NCBI RefSeq assembly: GCF_000147335.1
Contig: NC_014501.1
Location: 248,001-312,000, forward strand
DNA from: Gloeothece verrucosa PCC 7822
GTDB lineage: Bacteria > Cyanobacteriota > Cyanobacteriia > Cyanobacteriales > Microcystaceae
Length of the DNA: 64,000 nt
Direction of reading: 5' to 3'
The position numbers and the translations under genes were made by a program. Shown here piece after piece: positions 53,474 to 61,879 of the stretch. The stretch's first letter is position 1. Each line of letters opens with the position of its first letter. Under the pieces are notes generated by a model. That model ran no database searches and was not told the origin of the DNA. It saw only the letters and a program-made list of their open reading frames with translations.

Positions 53474-54139
53474 TCAAAAATTTTTCATTGCCAAAGTTAA
53501 CCCATCAGCAATAGGCACTAGACTAAGATTAATTCGGGGATCTTGGTGTAGTTTTTCATTCAATGAGCGAATGATTTTTGTTCTATTATCTTGGACGCTG
53601 GGATCAGCCACTCTTCCGCTCCAAAGCACATTATCAATGGCAATTAATCCACCTGGACGAACTAACTTTAATGCCGCTTCATAATAGTGATCGTAATTGC
53701 TTTTATCAGCATCAATAAAGGCAAAATCAAAGGTTTCTGCTTCTCCTTGTTGCAGGAGTTGCGCTAAACTCTCCAGAGCCGGAGCAAGACGAAGGTCAAT
53801 TTTATCAGTCACTCCCGCTAGTTCCCAGTAGCGACGGGCGATCCCTGTATAGCCTTCATCAAGATCTAGGGCGATCACCTTACCTTCGGGGGGAAGGGCT
53901 AAAGCCACCACTAAGCTACTATAGCCCGTAAATACGCCGATTTCTAGCGTTTTTTTCGCTCCCATCAATTGAATTAATAAAGCTAGAAACTGTCCTTGCT
54001 CTGGCGCAATTTGCATTCTTGCCATAGGATGTTGGGCTGTTTCTTGGCGTAATTGAGTTAAAATTTCGGGTTCTCGTAAAGAAACCGCCTGGAAATATTC
54101 ATACAAACCCGCATCTAATCCGAGAGTTTTGGCAGCCAT
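53474..54139 (-). CDS. Class I SAM-dependent O-methyltransferase
   Basis: 221 aa, the length of the caffeoyl-CoA O-methyltransferase-like family. Motif I is LEIGVFTGYSSLVVALALP; divalent-metal region FAFIDADKSNYDHYYEAAL; the later GGLIAIDNVLWSGRVADP is the family's third conserved segment. It methylates catechol-type hydroxyls in known relatives, with Mg2+; the substrate here is unknown. Single gene. Confidence 0.9.
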   Translation of the reverse strand: MAAKTLGLDAGLYEYFQAVSLREPEILTQLRQETAQHPMARMQIAPEQGQFLALLIQLMGAKKTLEIGVFTGYSSLVVALALPPEGKVIALDLDEGYTGIARRYWELAGVTDKIDLRLAPALESLAQLLQQGEAETFDFAFIDADKSNYDHYYEAALKLVRPGGLIAIDNVLWSGRVADPSVQDNRTKIIRSLNEKLHQDPRINLSLVPIADGLTLAMKNF

Positions 54140-54195
54140 ATCATAATTATATTATTTTGTCAATAATTATCCGTGATGAATTCCCTAAAAGCATT

Positions 54196-54342
54196 TTAAT
54201 CATTTTTTAGGGCGATAGGTTGAATCATTGGGCTGAATTTAGGTTTTTGAGAGTTAGCCACTGAATCAGAAAAATAACGCGCGTACATGGCTAAACTCAT
54301 GGTGAGCAATATTGATGTAGTCAATCGGCCTAATTTTTTCAT
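54196..54342 (-). CDS. 48-aa small exported or membrane protein
   Basis: Starts MKKLGRLTTSILLTMSLAMY and ends in a polar, Pro-containing tail (MIQPIALKND). The ATG is preceded by GGGGAGAGG, a strong ribosome binding site. The N-terminus is a signal peptide or short membrane helix. No family recognised; the size is below usual annotation limits. Confidence 0.55.
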   Translation of the reverse strand: MKKLGRLTTSILLTMSLAMYARYFSDSVANSQKPKFSPMIQPIALKND

Positions 54343-54390
54343 CCTCTCCCCATTTAATATTACCAACTAGGCTGCAATTTTGAGCGAATG

Positions 54391-54413
54391 AGTGCGGAGC
54401 TTTTTCCGCATCC
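54391..54413. repeat. Palindromic repeat copy A
   Basis: AGTGCGGAGC then TTTTTCCGCATCC, a variant of the AGTGCGGAAC/GTTCCGCACCCC repeat. Confidence 0.6.
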
Positions 54414-54604
54414 TTTGTTAATAAAGGGTTATCACTCTTTAGCTAACAGCGACGCATGAACACTTGGGTTTAACCCTTCCATCAAACGGTAGCGCATCGG
54501 ATTCGCATCTCGTTTATGTCCCTACCCTACGGCGGCTAACTAATAATTGATCATCGATTTGTGATAACACTCACTTAGGCTTCTGTGTGATATTTTAGTG
54601 TGAT

Positions 54605-54629
54605 AGTGCGGAACGAGTTCCGCACCCCA
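54605..54629. repeat. Palindromic repeat copy B
   Basis: AGTGCGGAACGAG followed by TTCCGCACCCCA; almost perfect palindrome GTGCGGAACGAGTTCCGCAC. Confidence 0.7.
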
Positions 54630-54855
54630 ATCTAGTTAACAAAAACCTTGAGGTCAGCGATTAATTTTTTGAGACAACAGCGTAAATTTGTTCTACTTAT
54701 TTAATTAATGATGACCTTTATAGATTCCTTACTTGCTTAGGACTAGAATGAGAGCAGAAAAAGTTCCCGAACAATCTACTCAAAAGTCTTAAGTAAATCT
54801 TAAGATATGTAAAGAAACCTGCCTTTGTCTGTAAGAACTGCCGACAATACGATTG

Positions 54856-55746
54856 ATGACAGAGCCAACACAAGACATAACTCTCGCTCAAGCAACGATC
54901 TTACTCATCCGCTATGGGTTTGATCTCAAAGGCTATTTTCCTCAAGAACTGATCGATAAGTGGTTGAAAGATTACTCAGCCAAATGGATACGCACCGCTA
55001 TTATTGAAGCGCTTTATCAGGGACGTTATAAAGCCATCTCGGTTGAGCAAATCTTGAAATTGTGGAGGCGGCGAGAACAAATGACCAGTCATTTTAGTCA
55101 TGAATTTGAACGTTTAATTTGCCGTAATCTGCTTGAGCAAGAAGAATCGGGCGAATATGCCAAAAGCCATGATCATCCCCCCCAAAACACAGCCACAAAA
55201 ACTCTCTCAAAATCTTTTAACCCTGCTGTGATCCCTGAACAAAATCGGATTTTTTCCCCTCATAGCCATCAGCCGCCTTTTTATCCGTTAACAGCAGTGC
55301 GGAACTCGTTCCCCACCCCAATAAATGAAGCCACTGACGAGGATTTAAACCATCCCTTAGTGTCTAACTCCAGTGATGAAAACTTATCGGTTTATGAGGC
55401 GGCTCAATCACACTTAAGAAGCAACTCACAAGCTTCGCCGCTATCTCTGCTCAATCATGAGGGTTTACCCACGAGCGATACTAAGGTTAATAACTCCCAG
55501 GATTTAAAATCGGCCTTAACCAATTTAGATGAGTTGTTTACTCAATTTTTTACGGAGACTGATCCCCAAAAATCGGCATCATCGGCCTTTTATACGGATT
55601 TAGATCACGATTATCAATGGCGAGGAACCATCGCCGGGCGAACGATTGATGAATTTACCCCAAAATTAGACCGTTCGGAATTGTACTCTAAGCTTAAGGC
55701 AGTAGTCCAACAACAGTTAGAAGAAAAAACCCAAGTCAATCGCTAA
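54856..55746 (+). CDS. Conserved cyanobacterial hypothetical protein
   Basis: 296 aa from the ATG at 54856 (a TTG one codon earlier also reads in frame). The N-terminal about 90 residues are conserved-looking (ILLIRYGFDLKGYFPQELID, WIRTAIIEALYQGRYKAIS, QILKLWRRREQM). The middle is a low-complexity linker rich in Pro and Ser that contains an inserted palindromic repeat (copy C). The C-terminus (about 230-296) is helical. Function unknown; no membrane spans. Confidence 0.75.
   Translation: MTEPTQDITLAQATILLIRYGFDLKGYFPQELIDKWLKDYSAKWIRTAIIEALYQGRYKAISVEQILKLWRRREQMTSHFSHEFERLICRNLLEQEESGEYAKSHDHPPQNTATKTLSKSFNPAVIPEQNRIFSPHSHQPPFYPLTAVRNSFPTPINEATDEDLNHPLVSNSSDENLSVYEAAQSHLRSNSQASPLSLLNHEGLPTSDTKVNNSQDLKSALTNLDELFTQFFTETDPQKSASSAFYTDLDHDYQWRGTIAGRTIDEFTPKLDRSELYSKLKAVVQQQLEEKTQVNR
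55296..55320. repeat. Palindromic repeat copy C, inside a coding sequence
   Basis: AGTGCGGAACTCG followed by TTCCCCACCCCA, read in frame within the linker of the hypothetical protein (residues VRNSFPTP). It shows that the repeat can enter genes without breaking the frame. Confidence 0.65.
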
Positions 55747-55832
55747 AAATTCCTTGATCCCTAAGCGGTTAAAAAACTCTTGAACCCGGCAATGTTACAA
55801 TATGTAAAAAAACTGAAACGTCAAGGAAACGA

Positions 55833-57306
55833 ATGCGAGTTGCGATCGTTGGTGCAGGATTAGCCGGAATGGCCACCGCTATAGAGCTAGTGGATGCCGG
55901 CTGTGAAGTGGAAATCTTTGAATCTCGTCCCTTTGTGGGTGGCAAGGTGGGCAGTTGGCTAGATGCAGATGGCAATCACATTGAGATGGGACTACACGTC
56001 TTCTTTGGTTGCTATTACAATTTGTTTGAAGTGATGAAAAAAGTAGGGGCGATTGAAAATCTACGCCTCAAAGAACATACTCATACTTTTATTAATGAAG
56101 GCGCAAAAGTAGGAGAATTAGATTTTCGTTTCTTTACAGGAGCGCCCTTTAACGGATTAAAAGCCTTTTTTACCACTTCTCAACTTTCTACCATTGATAA
56201 AATTGCTAATTCGGTTGCTCTCGGAACTAGCCCGATCGTTCGCGGTTTAATAGACTTTGAAGGGGCCATGAAAAAGTATCCGAGATTTGGATTCTATCAG
56301 TTTTGCTGATTGGTTTCGCTCACATGGCGGCAATAATGGCAGTCTAAAACGTATGTGGAACCCCATTGCCTACGCCCTAGGATTTATTGATACAGAAAAT
56401 ATATCCGCCCGTTGTATGTTGACAATTTTTCAGTTTTTTGCGGCTAAAACTGAAGCGTCAGTATTACGGATGTTAGAAGGTTCCCCTGATGAATATTTAC
56501 ACAAACCTATCATTAATTATTTAGAACAACGCGGCACAAAAATTTATACTCGACGACAAGTCAGAGAAATTTTATATCAACAAGAAGGACAAGCAACCCA
56601 AGTCACCGGGATCATTGTCGCCAATGGGGAAAGCCAAGAAACCATTAAAGCCGATGCTTATGTCTGTGCCACTGATGTGCCGGGAATTCAACGTCTATTA
56701 CCTCAAGATTGGCGTAAGTGGCCCGAATTTGACAATATCTATAAATTAGAAGCTGTTCCTGTGGCAACGGTACAGTTACGCTTTGATGGTTGGGTGACAG
56801 AATTAAATGATCCCCAAAAACGTCAACAGTTAGAAAAAGCCGCCGGCATCGATAATTTACTCTATACGGCTGATGCTGACTTTTCTTGTTTTGCTGACCT
56901 CGCTTTAACCAGTCCTGCCGATTATTATCAACCCGGACAAGGGTCTTTATTACAATTAGTTTTAACCCCCGGCGATCCTTTTATTAAAGAAAATAATGAA
57001 GCGATCGCCAATCATGTTTTAAAACAAGTACACAAGCTTTTTCCCTCTTCTCGGGAACTCAAAATGACGTGGTACAGTGTGGTTAAATTAGCTCAGTCCC
57101 TCTACCGAGAAGCCCCCGGCATGGACCGTTATCGCCCTGCACAAGTTACCCCGATCCCAAATTTCTTCCTAGCGGGGAGCTATACCCAACAAGATTATAT
57201 TGATAGTATGGAAGGGGCAACCCTTTCTGGCAGACAAGCGGCGAAAGCAATTTTAGAAAAAGCTGAAGATTTAAAAATTAGTCCTCAAGCTTCTATTGCC
57301 AGCTAA
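55833..57306 (+). pseudogene. crtQ: Zeta-carotene desaturase with a single-base frameshift
   Basis: Two overlapping frames together make a full-length Zds. The first (55833-56309) has the FAD dinucleotide motif [15 protein letters not shown] and continues to GAMKK; the second reads [19 protein letters not shown] onward and ends with the carotenoid-desaturase C-terminus [20 protein letters not shown]. The break is a run of five A at 56271-56275: four A would restore ATG AAA AGT ATC. Zds desaturates zeta-carotene to lycopene. The change could be a sequencing error or a real mutation. It is followed by the SRPBCC gene that accompanies zds in cyanobacteria. Confidence 0.9.
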
Positions 57307-57377
57307 ATCGATCATTGTTGAACAATTTGGTGGGCTACTGCCCACCGTACTATAAAAAACTAATATTCACCACTAAA

Positions 57378-57824
57378 ATGAGCAATTGGTTAGAACATAC
57401 CGTACAAGTTGAAGTTAATGCGCCGATTGAGCTAGTCTGGAGTTTATGGTCTGATATAGAACAGATGCCCCGTTGGATGAAGTGGATTGAGTCTGTTAAG
57501 GTCTTAGAAGATAATCCTGAGTTGTCCCGTTGGAAATTGGCTAGTGGTCGCTTTGAATTTACTTGGTTATCGAAAATTTTAAGAGTGATTCCCAATCAAA
57601 TTATTCAATGGGAATCTGTGGACGGGTTACCAAATCGAGGGGCAATTCGCTTTTATGATCGTCATGGCAGTAGTGTGGTTAAATTGACGGTGGCTTATTC
57701 GATTCCGGGTTGGTTAGGTAAGTTAATGGATAATCTTTTTTTAGGTCGTGTGGTTGAATCTACCATCCAAGCCGATTTAGAACGATTTAAACAGTATACA
57801 ATGAACGTCCAAAGTCAATCCTAA
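57378..57824 (+). CDS. SRPBCC-family (polyketide cyclase/dehydrase-like) protein
   Basis: 148 aa from the ATG at 57378; upstream extension to 57315 is not supported. The hydrophobic-cavity START-like fold is suggested by APIELVWSLWSDIEQMPRWM and WKLASGRFEFTWLSKI. Cyanobacteria often carry such a gene directly after zds, suggesting a carotenoid-linked lipid-binding role, but no activity is proven. It overlaps the 3' end of the convergent TetR gene by four bases. Confidence 0.85.
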   Translation: MSNWLEHTVQVEVNAPIELVWSLWSDIEQMPRWMKWIESVKVLEDNPELSRWKLASGRFEFTWLSKILRVIPNQIIQWESVDGLPNRGAIRFYDRHGSSVVKLTVAYSIPGWLGKLMDNLFLGRVVESTIQADLERFKQYTMNVQSQS

Positions 57825-58363
57825 GCCAAAAGCCGCTCAGGAAGAGAAGCGATCATCTCCTCAAAAGGAGCCGTGTTACCCAATCCCCTAGCCAATACCA
57901 AAGCCCCTTGAATTAAGATTATAGCCTCTTGTGCCCGATGTTTAGCTATTTCTGCTGGTATTCCGGCTTCTAGTAACAGACGCGCCAGTTCATCTAGCCA
58001 AATTTTCAGCATTTGTTCAATTTGGCGGTGAAATAGGTCATTACCCTCCCCAAAGGTAATGGCATTGAGTAAACAATTTTCTTGACCTTGCTGATAAAAC
58101 TCATTTAAATTCTCGCACATCACCCGCAGGCGTTCCAGGGGTTCATCCCTAGTGCGTAAAGCGGCTAAAATCGTCGTCTCAAACCATTGCCCCACATATT
58201 CTAATACGGCGGCGGCCATTTCTTCTTTCCCTCCCCGAAAGTGATGATACAGACTCGAACGCCCTAAACCCGTTGCCATTGATAAACGTGACAGGGTTGC
58301 TCCCTCATAACCATATCGCCGAAAAACCGGGATTAATTGCCGAATCGCTTGTTCTCTAGACAT
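57821..58363 (-). CDS. TetR-family transcriptional regulator
   Basis: 180 aa from the ATG at 58363; longer in-frame starts would run into the operator. The HTH reads GYEGATLSRLSMATGLGRSS followed by LYHHFRGGKEEM. The C-terminal TetR ligand domain continues to the end (AQEAIILIQGALVLARGLG). It is divergent from the GST-PNPOx operon across a region with two matching 14-base palindromes, so it most likely represses both itself and that operon. Confidence 0.92.
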   Translation of the reverse strand: MSREQAIRQLIPVFRRYGYEGATLSRLSMATGLGRSSLYHHFRGGKEEMAAAVLEYVGQWFETTILAALRTRDEPLERLRVMCENLNEFYQQGQENCLLNAITFGEGNDLFHRQIEQMLKIWLDELARLLLEAGIPAEIAKHRAQEAIILIQGALVLARGLGNTAPFEEMIASLPERLLA

Positions 58364-58398
58364 TTTTCTCTTTTTATTTCCAAGTGGATTTTCATTGT

Positions 58399-58442
58399 AC
58401 CGAATATTCGGTCTTGACATTAAACAGAACGTTCGGTACAAT
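58399..58442 (+). promoter_or_regulatory. Promoter with two TetR operators
   Basis: TTGACA (58414-58419), 17 bases and TACAAT (58437-58442) form a near-consensus promoter for the GST gene. ACCGAATATTCGGT (58399-58412) is a perfect palindrome; ACAGAACGTTCGGT (58424-58437) differs at one position from the ACCGAA-NN-TTCGGT consensus. The two lie 25 bases apart centre to centre, flanking the -35 and overlapping the -10. On the minus strand another TACAAT (58394-58399) can serve the TetR gene. Confidence 0.85.
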
Positions 58443-58475
58443 AAGAGAGTCAAAGAAAAAAAGCAGGTTAAGACC

Positions 58476-59108
58476 ATGATTAAGCTATACGGACATGAAC
58501 TCTCGGGTAACAGTTACAAAGTGAAACTCTTTTTATCTTTGTTGAATCTTGACTATGAATACATACAGGTTGATCTGATGCAAGGAGAACACAAAGGAGA
58601 AGAATTTCTCAAGCTTAACCCCTTTGGACAAGTGCCTGTATTGGTGGATGATCAAACCATCCTTTCAGATGCTCAAGCTATTTTAGTGTATTTAGCGCGT
58701 CGTTACGGCAATGAACAATGGTTACCCAATGATGCAGAGTCTCTTAGCCGCATCGTGCGTTGGTTATCCACTACTGCTGGAGAAATTCGCCAAGGTACAG
58801 AAGCCGCTAGACTATTTTACTTATTTAATGCTAAGAGCGTCAATATTGATGTGGCAACTCAAAAAGCGGCTTTTATTCTTCATCAAATTGACCAACATTT
58901 ACAAGGGCGAGAGTGGTTAGAATTAGGACATCCTACCATTGCTGATGTGGCTGTATTTCCTTATATTGCCTTAGCGCCCGATGGAAAAATTGCTCTTGAT
59001 CACTATCCTAATATACAAGCTTGGATTGAGCGTATTAAAAACCTGCCGGGTTTTGTAGGAATGCCGAATATAGAAGTGTCTAAAAAAGCCATCGCTATTT
59101 CAGCATAA
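58476..59108 (+). CDS. Glutathione S-transferase family protein
   Basis: 210 aa from the ATG at 58476. Thioredoxin-like N-domain: MIKLYGHELSGNSYKVKLFL, with the GSH-binding VPVLVDDQTILSDAQAILVY (Ser in DAQ position). The helical C-domain follows, ending GFVGMPNIEV. GSTs conjugate or reduce electrophiles with glutathione. It is the first gene of a TetR-controlled operon, suggesting a stress or xenobiotic response. Confidence 0.9.
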   Translation: MIKLYGHELSGNSYKVKLFLSLLNLDYEYIQVDLMQGEHKGEEFLKLNPFGQVPVLVDDQTILSDAQAILVYLARRYGNEQWLPNDAESLSRIVRWLSTTAGEIRQGTEAARLFYLFNAKSVNIDVATQKAAFILHQIDQHLQGREWLELGHPTIADVAVFPYIALAPDGKIALDHYPNIQAWIERIKNLPGFVGMPNIEVSKKAIAISA

Positions 59109-59178
59109 ATTATAAATTTTTGGTAGGCTATCCCTACCCAACTACTCCTTAATCAGATTTTGTATGAGGGAAAAAATC

Positions 59179-59772
59179 ATGGCTAGAAATTTTACGAATA
59201 TAGCCTTTACTGATGGCGTGAAAGCGACTCAAAGCTGCTACGGTTCTAGAGAAATTTATGATAACTTTGCCAAGCGAGGGGTATCTGAAGATGTATTAAC
59301 AGCGAAAGAAATAGAATTTATTGCGGCACGAGACAGCTTTTATATGGGAACAGTTAATAGTAATGGCTGGCCTTATATACAATTTCGAGGAGGGCCTCAA
59401 GGATTTTTAAAAGTTCTCGATGAGAAAACTTTAGGTTTTGTAGATTTTAATGGGAATCAACAATATCTGAGTTCAGGGAATCTAAAAGACAATAACCGAA
59501 TTTTCTTATTTTTGATGGATTATGCTCATCGAAGACGCTTAAAAATTTGGGGACGCGCCCAAGTAATTGATGATAACCCCGAATTGCTCAATCAATTAGC
59601 TGACCCCAATTATCAAGCCGAATTAGGACGAGTATTTTTGATTAAAATGGAAGCGCTTGATTGGAATTGTCCCCAACATATTCCCATTCGTTATTCTGAG
59701 GCAGAAGTCCAAGAAATGATTGCTCCGCTTGCGGCACGGATTCGGGAATTAGAGAGTCAATTAGGGCAATAA
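59179..59772 (+). CDS. Pyridoxamine 5'-phosphate oxidase-like flavoprotein
   Basis: 197 aa from the ATG at 59179, which has GAGGGA at good distance; the ATG at 59164 is less likely. Typical split-barrel features are FYMGTVNSNGWPYIQFRGG, NNRIFLFLMDYAHRRRLKIW and the C-terminal coiled tail. Members bind FMN or F420-like cofactors and often reduce stress-related substrates. It is downstream of the GST gene and shares its promoter. Confidence 0.88.
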   Translation: MARNFTNIAFTDGVKATQSCYGSREIYDNFAKRGVSEDVLTAKEIEFIAARDSFYMGTVNSNGWPYIQFRGGPQGFLKVLDEKTLGFVDFNGNQQYLSSGNLKDNNRIFLFLMDYAHRRRLKIWGRAQVIDDNPELLNQLADPNYQAELGRVFLIKMEALDWNCPQHIPIRYSEAEVQEMIAPLAARIRELESQLGQ

Positions 59773-59791
59773 AACTTTTTATTAGGTGAAC

Positions 59792-59818
59792 AGTGCGGAA
59801 CACGAGCGTTGCACCCCA
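59792..59818. repeat. Palindromic repeat copy D
   Basis: AGTGCGGAACACGAG followed by CGTTGCACCCCA, a diverged copy of the family seen at 54391, 54605 and 55296. It lies 20 bases past the PNPOx gene. Confidence 0.55.
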
Positions 59819-60003
59819 GTCTCTCATACTATAATAATTTCGGTGCTTAGTAATAGCGCGGCTCAAAATTTATAGGTTTCTCATCAAAATCATTCCCACC
59901 TCTAACCGAGCTTAAGGACTGTTTATAAATCCACACTAAAATTTTTGGTAATTATGCGTATCTTACCCTTAATTACCCTAAAAATAAACCAGTAATTCAA
60001 CTT

Positions 60004-60252
60004 TTAATCAGCAGCAATATTGTAGCGCAACCCGTTGGCGGCTAGTGCGTCTAGATTGGGTGTTTGGATGGGACTCCCATAACAACCAAATTGACCGAAT
60101 CCCGTATCATCAAGGACGCTAAACAGCACATTAGGAGTGCCTTCTTTAGCTGGCAAAGGTTTTGGCCAAGCAGGACTAGACTGATCTACTGTCCGTCCTA
60201 TTACACCAGGAAAAGTGGTTTTGGGTTTGTATTCACGTAAGTACCTGGACAT
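60004..60252 (-). pseudogene. Arylsulfatase N-terminal fragment
   Basis: 82 codons with the sulfatase N-terminal signature PNVLFSVLDDTGFGQFGCYG, with the metal-binding DD, followed by QTPNLDALAANGLRY. It stops just before the catalytic CxPxR region that normally follows, so the protein is not functional. The first codons and the ATG come from the inverted-repeat element at 60239-60367, so the 5' part of the gene was lost as well. Confidence 0.85.
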
Positions 60253-60367
60253 AAATAAAGTTGATTATGTTAAGAAATGTAAAAGCCTTGAAAGCCTTTC
60301 CTGTTCCCAGATCCCAGATCCGGTGTTCCCTTACCAAACAGTTAACTTTAATTTTGTCCAGGTACTT
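60239..60367. mobile_element. MITE-like element with 27-bp terminal inverted repeats
   Basis: AAGTACCTGGACATAAATAA (60239-60258) extends to AAAGTTGAT; the reverse complement of 60341-60367 reads AAGTACCTGGACAAAATTAA then AGTTAAC. Nothing coding lies within the 129 bases. The inner part has no gene. It joins the sulfatase fragment at its 5' end. Confidence 0.7.
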
Positions 60368-60427
60368 AGCGGCATAGATTTATCCTTTTAGGCAAATTTT
60401 TGTGTAATAAATTGGGGATTTTAATGC

Positions 60428-60865
60428 TCAAAAATTTAACGACCTAATAATTACCCCAATAAAACTAAGTAACCCAATCATTAGCAAAGCCACCGCAATA
60501 ATTTCCGCACTATTAGAGGATTCGTAAGTATAGCAATTGCTCTGAATTTGTTTGAGTAAGCGACGATGTTCTCTCAATCCTAAAGCCATCCCCAGCATTC
60601 CCGTAGCAATAAAAGACAGTCCCACGATGACCGAAAATCTGACTGGGTTAAGGTTATGACCAAGATGGGTATTTTCAATCGCCTTGACGATAGTGGGAAT
60701 ACCAAAGCCAAAAGCAATCAAGGATAGAGAGGTGCGTATCCAAGCCATTAAAGTGCGGTCTGCTGCTGCCCGGCTGCGATATTTAGCCAGTTCGGTGCGG
60801 TCTGCTGCTAATTCATTGGTAGAACGCTGTTTAGGGGTTTCTGAGTTGATAGGCGGCTGGCTCAT
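60428..60865 (-). CDS. DUF202/YidH-family membrane protein
   Basis: 145 aa. A polar N-terminus leads to TELAKYRSRAAADRTLMAWI and RTSLSLIAFGFGI, the DUF202 signature, with three hydrophobic helices (about 48-65, 78-98 and 120-140). The family consists of small inner-membrane proteins of unknown function. Single gene. Confidence 0.9.
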   Translation of the reverse strand: MSQPPINSETPKQRSTNELAADRTELAKYRSRAAADRTLMAWIRTSLSLIAFGFGIPTIVKAIENTHLGHNLNPVRFSVIVGLSFIATGMLGMALGLREHRRLLKQIQSNCYTYESSNSAEIIAVALLMIGLLSFIGVIIRSLNF

Positions 60866-61196
60866 AATGGATTAGTTTTGGTCTAATGCGGCTAATTTGC
60901 GCTTATTCCAGATAGATAGAGAACACCCAGAACGGCTCCCAAAATCAAATAAAGCTAAACCAATATTGTCAGCAATAACCAGGATAGACTGCTCATTATT
61001 GGGACTCGCTGTAACTTGTAACGGCTCCGGGTGATCACCATGATCATAATAACAACATCGATAATCGCCAAGCTTTGAAAAACACTGCAAGTCTCAAAAC
61101 ACATACTAAAGCAACCTGCACCAAAAACCGATCTTTAGTCATAAAAGTTAAGGATTAGGCGAGGATTGCGGCTAATTTAATGAATCAATATATATT

Positions 61197-61862
61197 TCAC
61201 TTCATAAGAGCATTAAGTAATTCATCAATATCTTTCAACCCTTGTACACCTGGCTCTCCATAAACAATTTTTTTAATATTATCTAACTCATCTTTAGGGT
61301 TGATAGGTTGTGTAGTTTTATAGGATGATGCTGAGGTATGAGCAATAATTCCCCTGTTCTCACCAAAGGAGTTCATAGAAGTAAGCCAGAATTCCTCTAG
61401 ATAATCACAGTTGATCCCGATAGGTAAAAGCAGAGTCAAAAGATTTTTTTCTTTAATACCATGATTATCATTTACACAAGAGATAAAACAGCTAAGAGCT
61501 TTATCTATTTTCTGATCTAATTGTAACTTTTCCTTATGTTTTTGCTTGGAACTCGTTTGTTTAGGCGTAAGCGAATCTGGAGGTGCTTCTAATTCCATTC
61601 CCGAAAAAGCAAGTAAACAGATTAATGTGCGTCGAATTTCTGCATTTTTCTTCCAAGCTTTAACGGCTGACAATGCTATTTCTTTCATTCGATCTTCAAG
61701 ATAAGCTTCAATTTCAGCATGAGCTAATACTCGATAAGAACTTGCATGAACTAACTGTCTTTCAGAATATAAGCCAGATGGATCAAATTTTCTAGGTAGA
61801 AAATATTTTCTAAGTATATTTAGCTCCTTTTCTAGCGCTCTAAATCTTGGAGAACGAGGCAT
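61197..61862 (-). CDS. HEPN-domain protein (MAE_28990/RiboL-PSP type), probable RNase effector
   Basis: 221 aa, helical. The N-terminal half has AHAEIEAYLEDRMKEIALSA, typical of MAE_28990-like HEPN proteins, and the catalytic R-x4-H motif appears as NRGIIAHTS near residue 170. HEPN proteins of this type are metal-independent RNases in toxin-antitoxin and defence systems. It begins 17 bases after the DUF262 gene ends, so the two are co-transcribed; the ribonuclease is the likely toxic arm. Activity is inferred from the motif. Confidence 0.8.
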   Translation of the reverse strand: MPRSPRFRALEKELNILRKYFLPRKFDPSGLYSERQLVHASSYRVLAHAEIEAYLEDRMKEIALSAVKAWKKNAEIRRTLICLLAFSGMELEAPPDSLTPKQTSSKQKHKEKLQLDQKIDKALSCFISCVNDNHGIKEKNLLTLLLPIGINCDYLEEFWLTSMNSFGENRGIIAHTSASSYKTTQPINPKDELDNIKKIVYGEPGVQGLKDIDELLNALMK

Positions 61863-61879
61863 ATCTAATCTTTTCTACC

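Larger units (their letters stand above)
54343..54855. other. Intergenic region with palindromic repeats
   Basis: About 510 bases without a gene. It holds two copies of a palindromic repeat, AGTGCGGAnn...TTCCGCA(CCCC), at 54391-54413 and 54605-54629. No RNA family recognised. Confidence 0.5.

Noticed and set aside
60872..61090. Frame upstream of the DUF202 gene and an overlapping hydrophobic frame
   Set aside because: The longer frame looks non-protein-like. Another frame has hydrophobic segments (LGAVLGVLYLSGI) but a stop in the middle, so at most a decayed membrane gene; too little to support a call.
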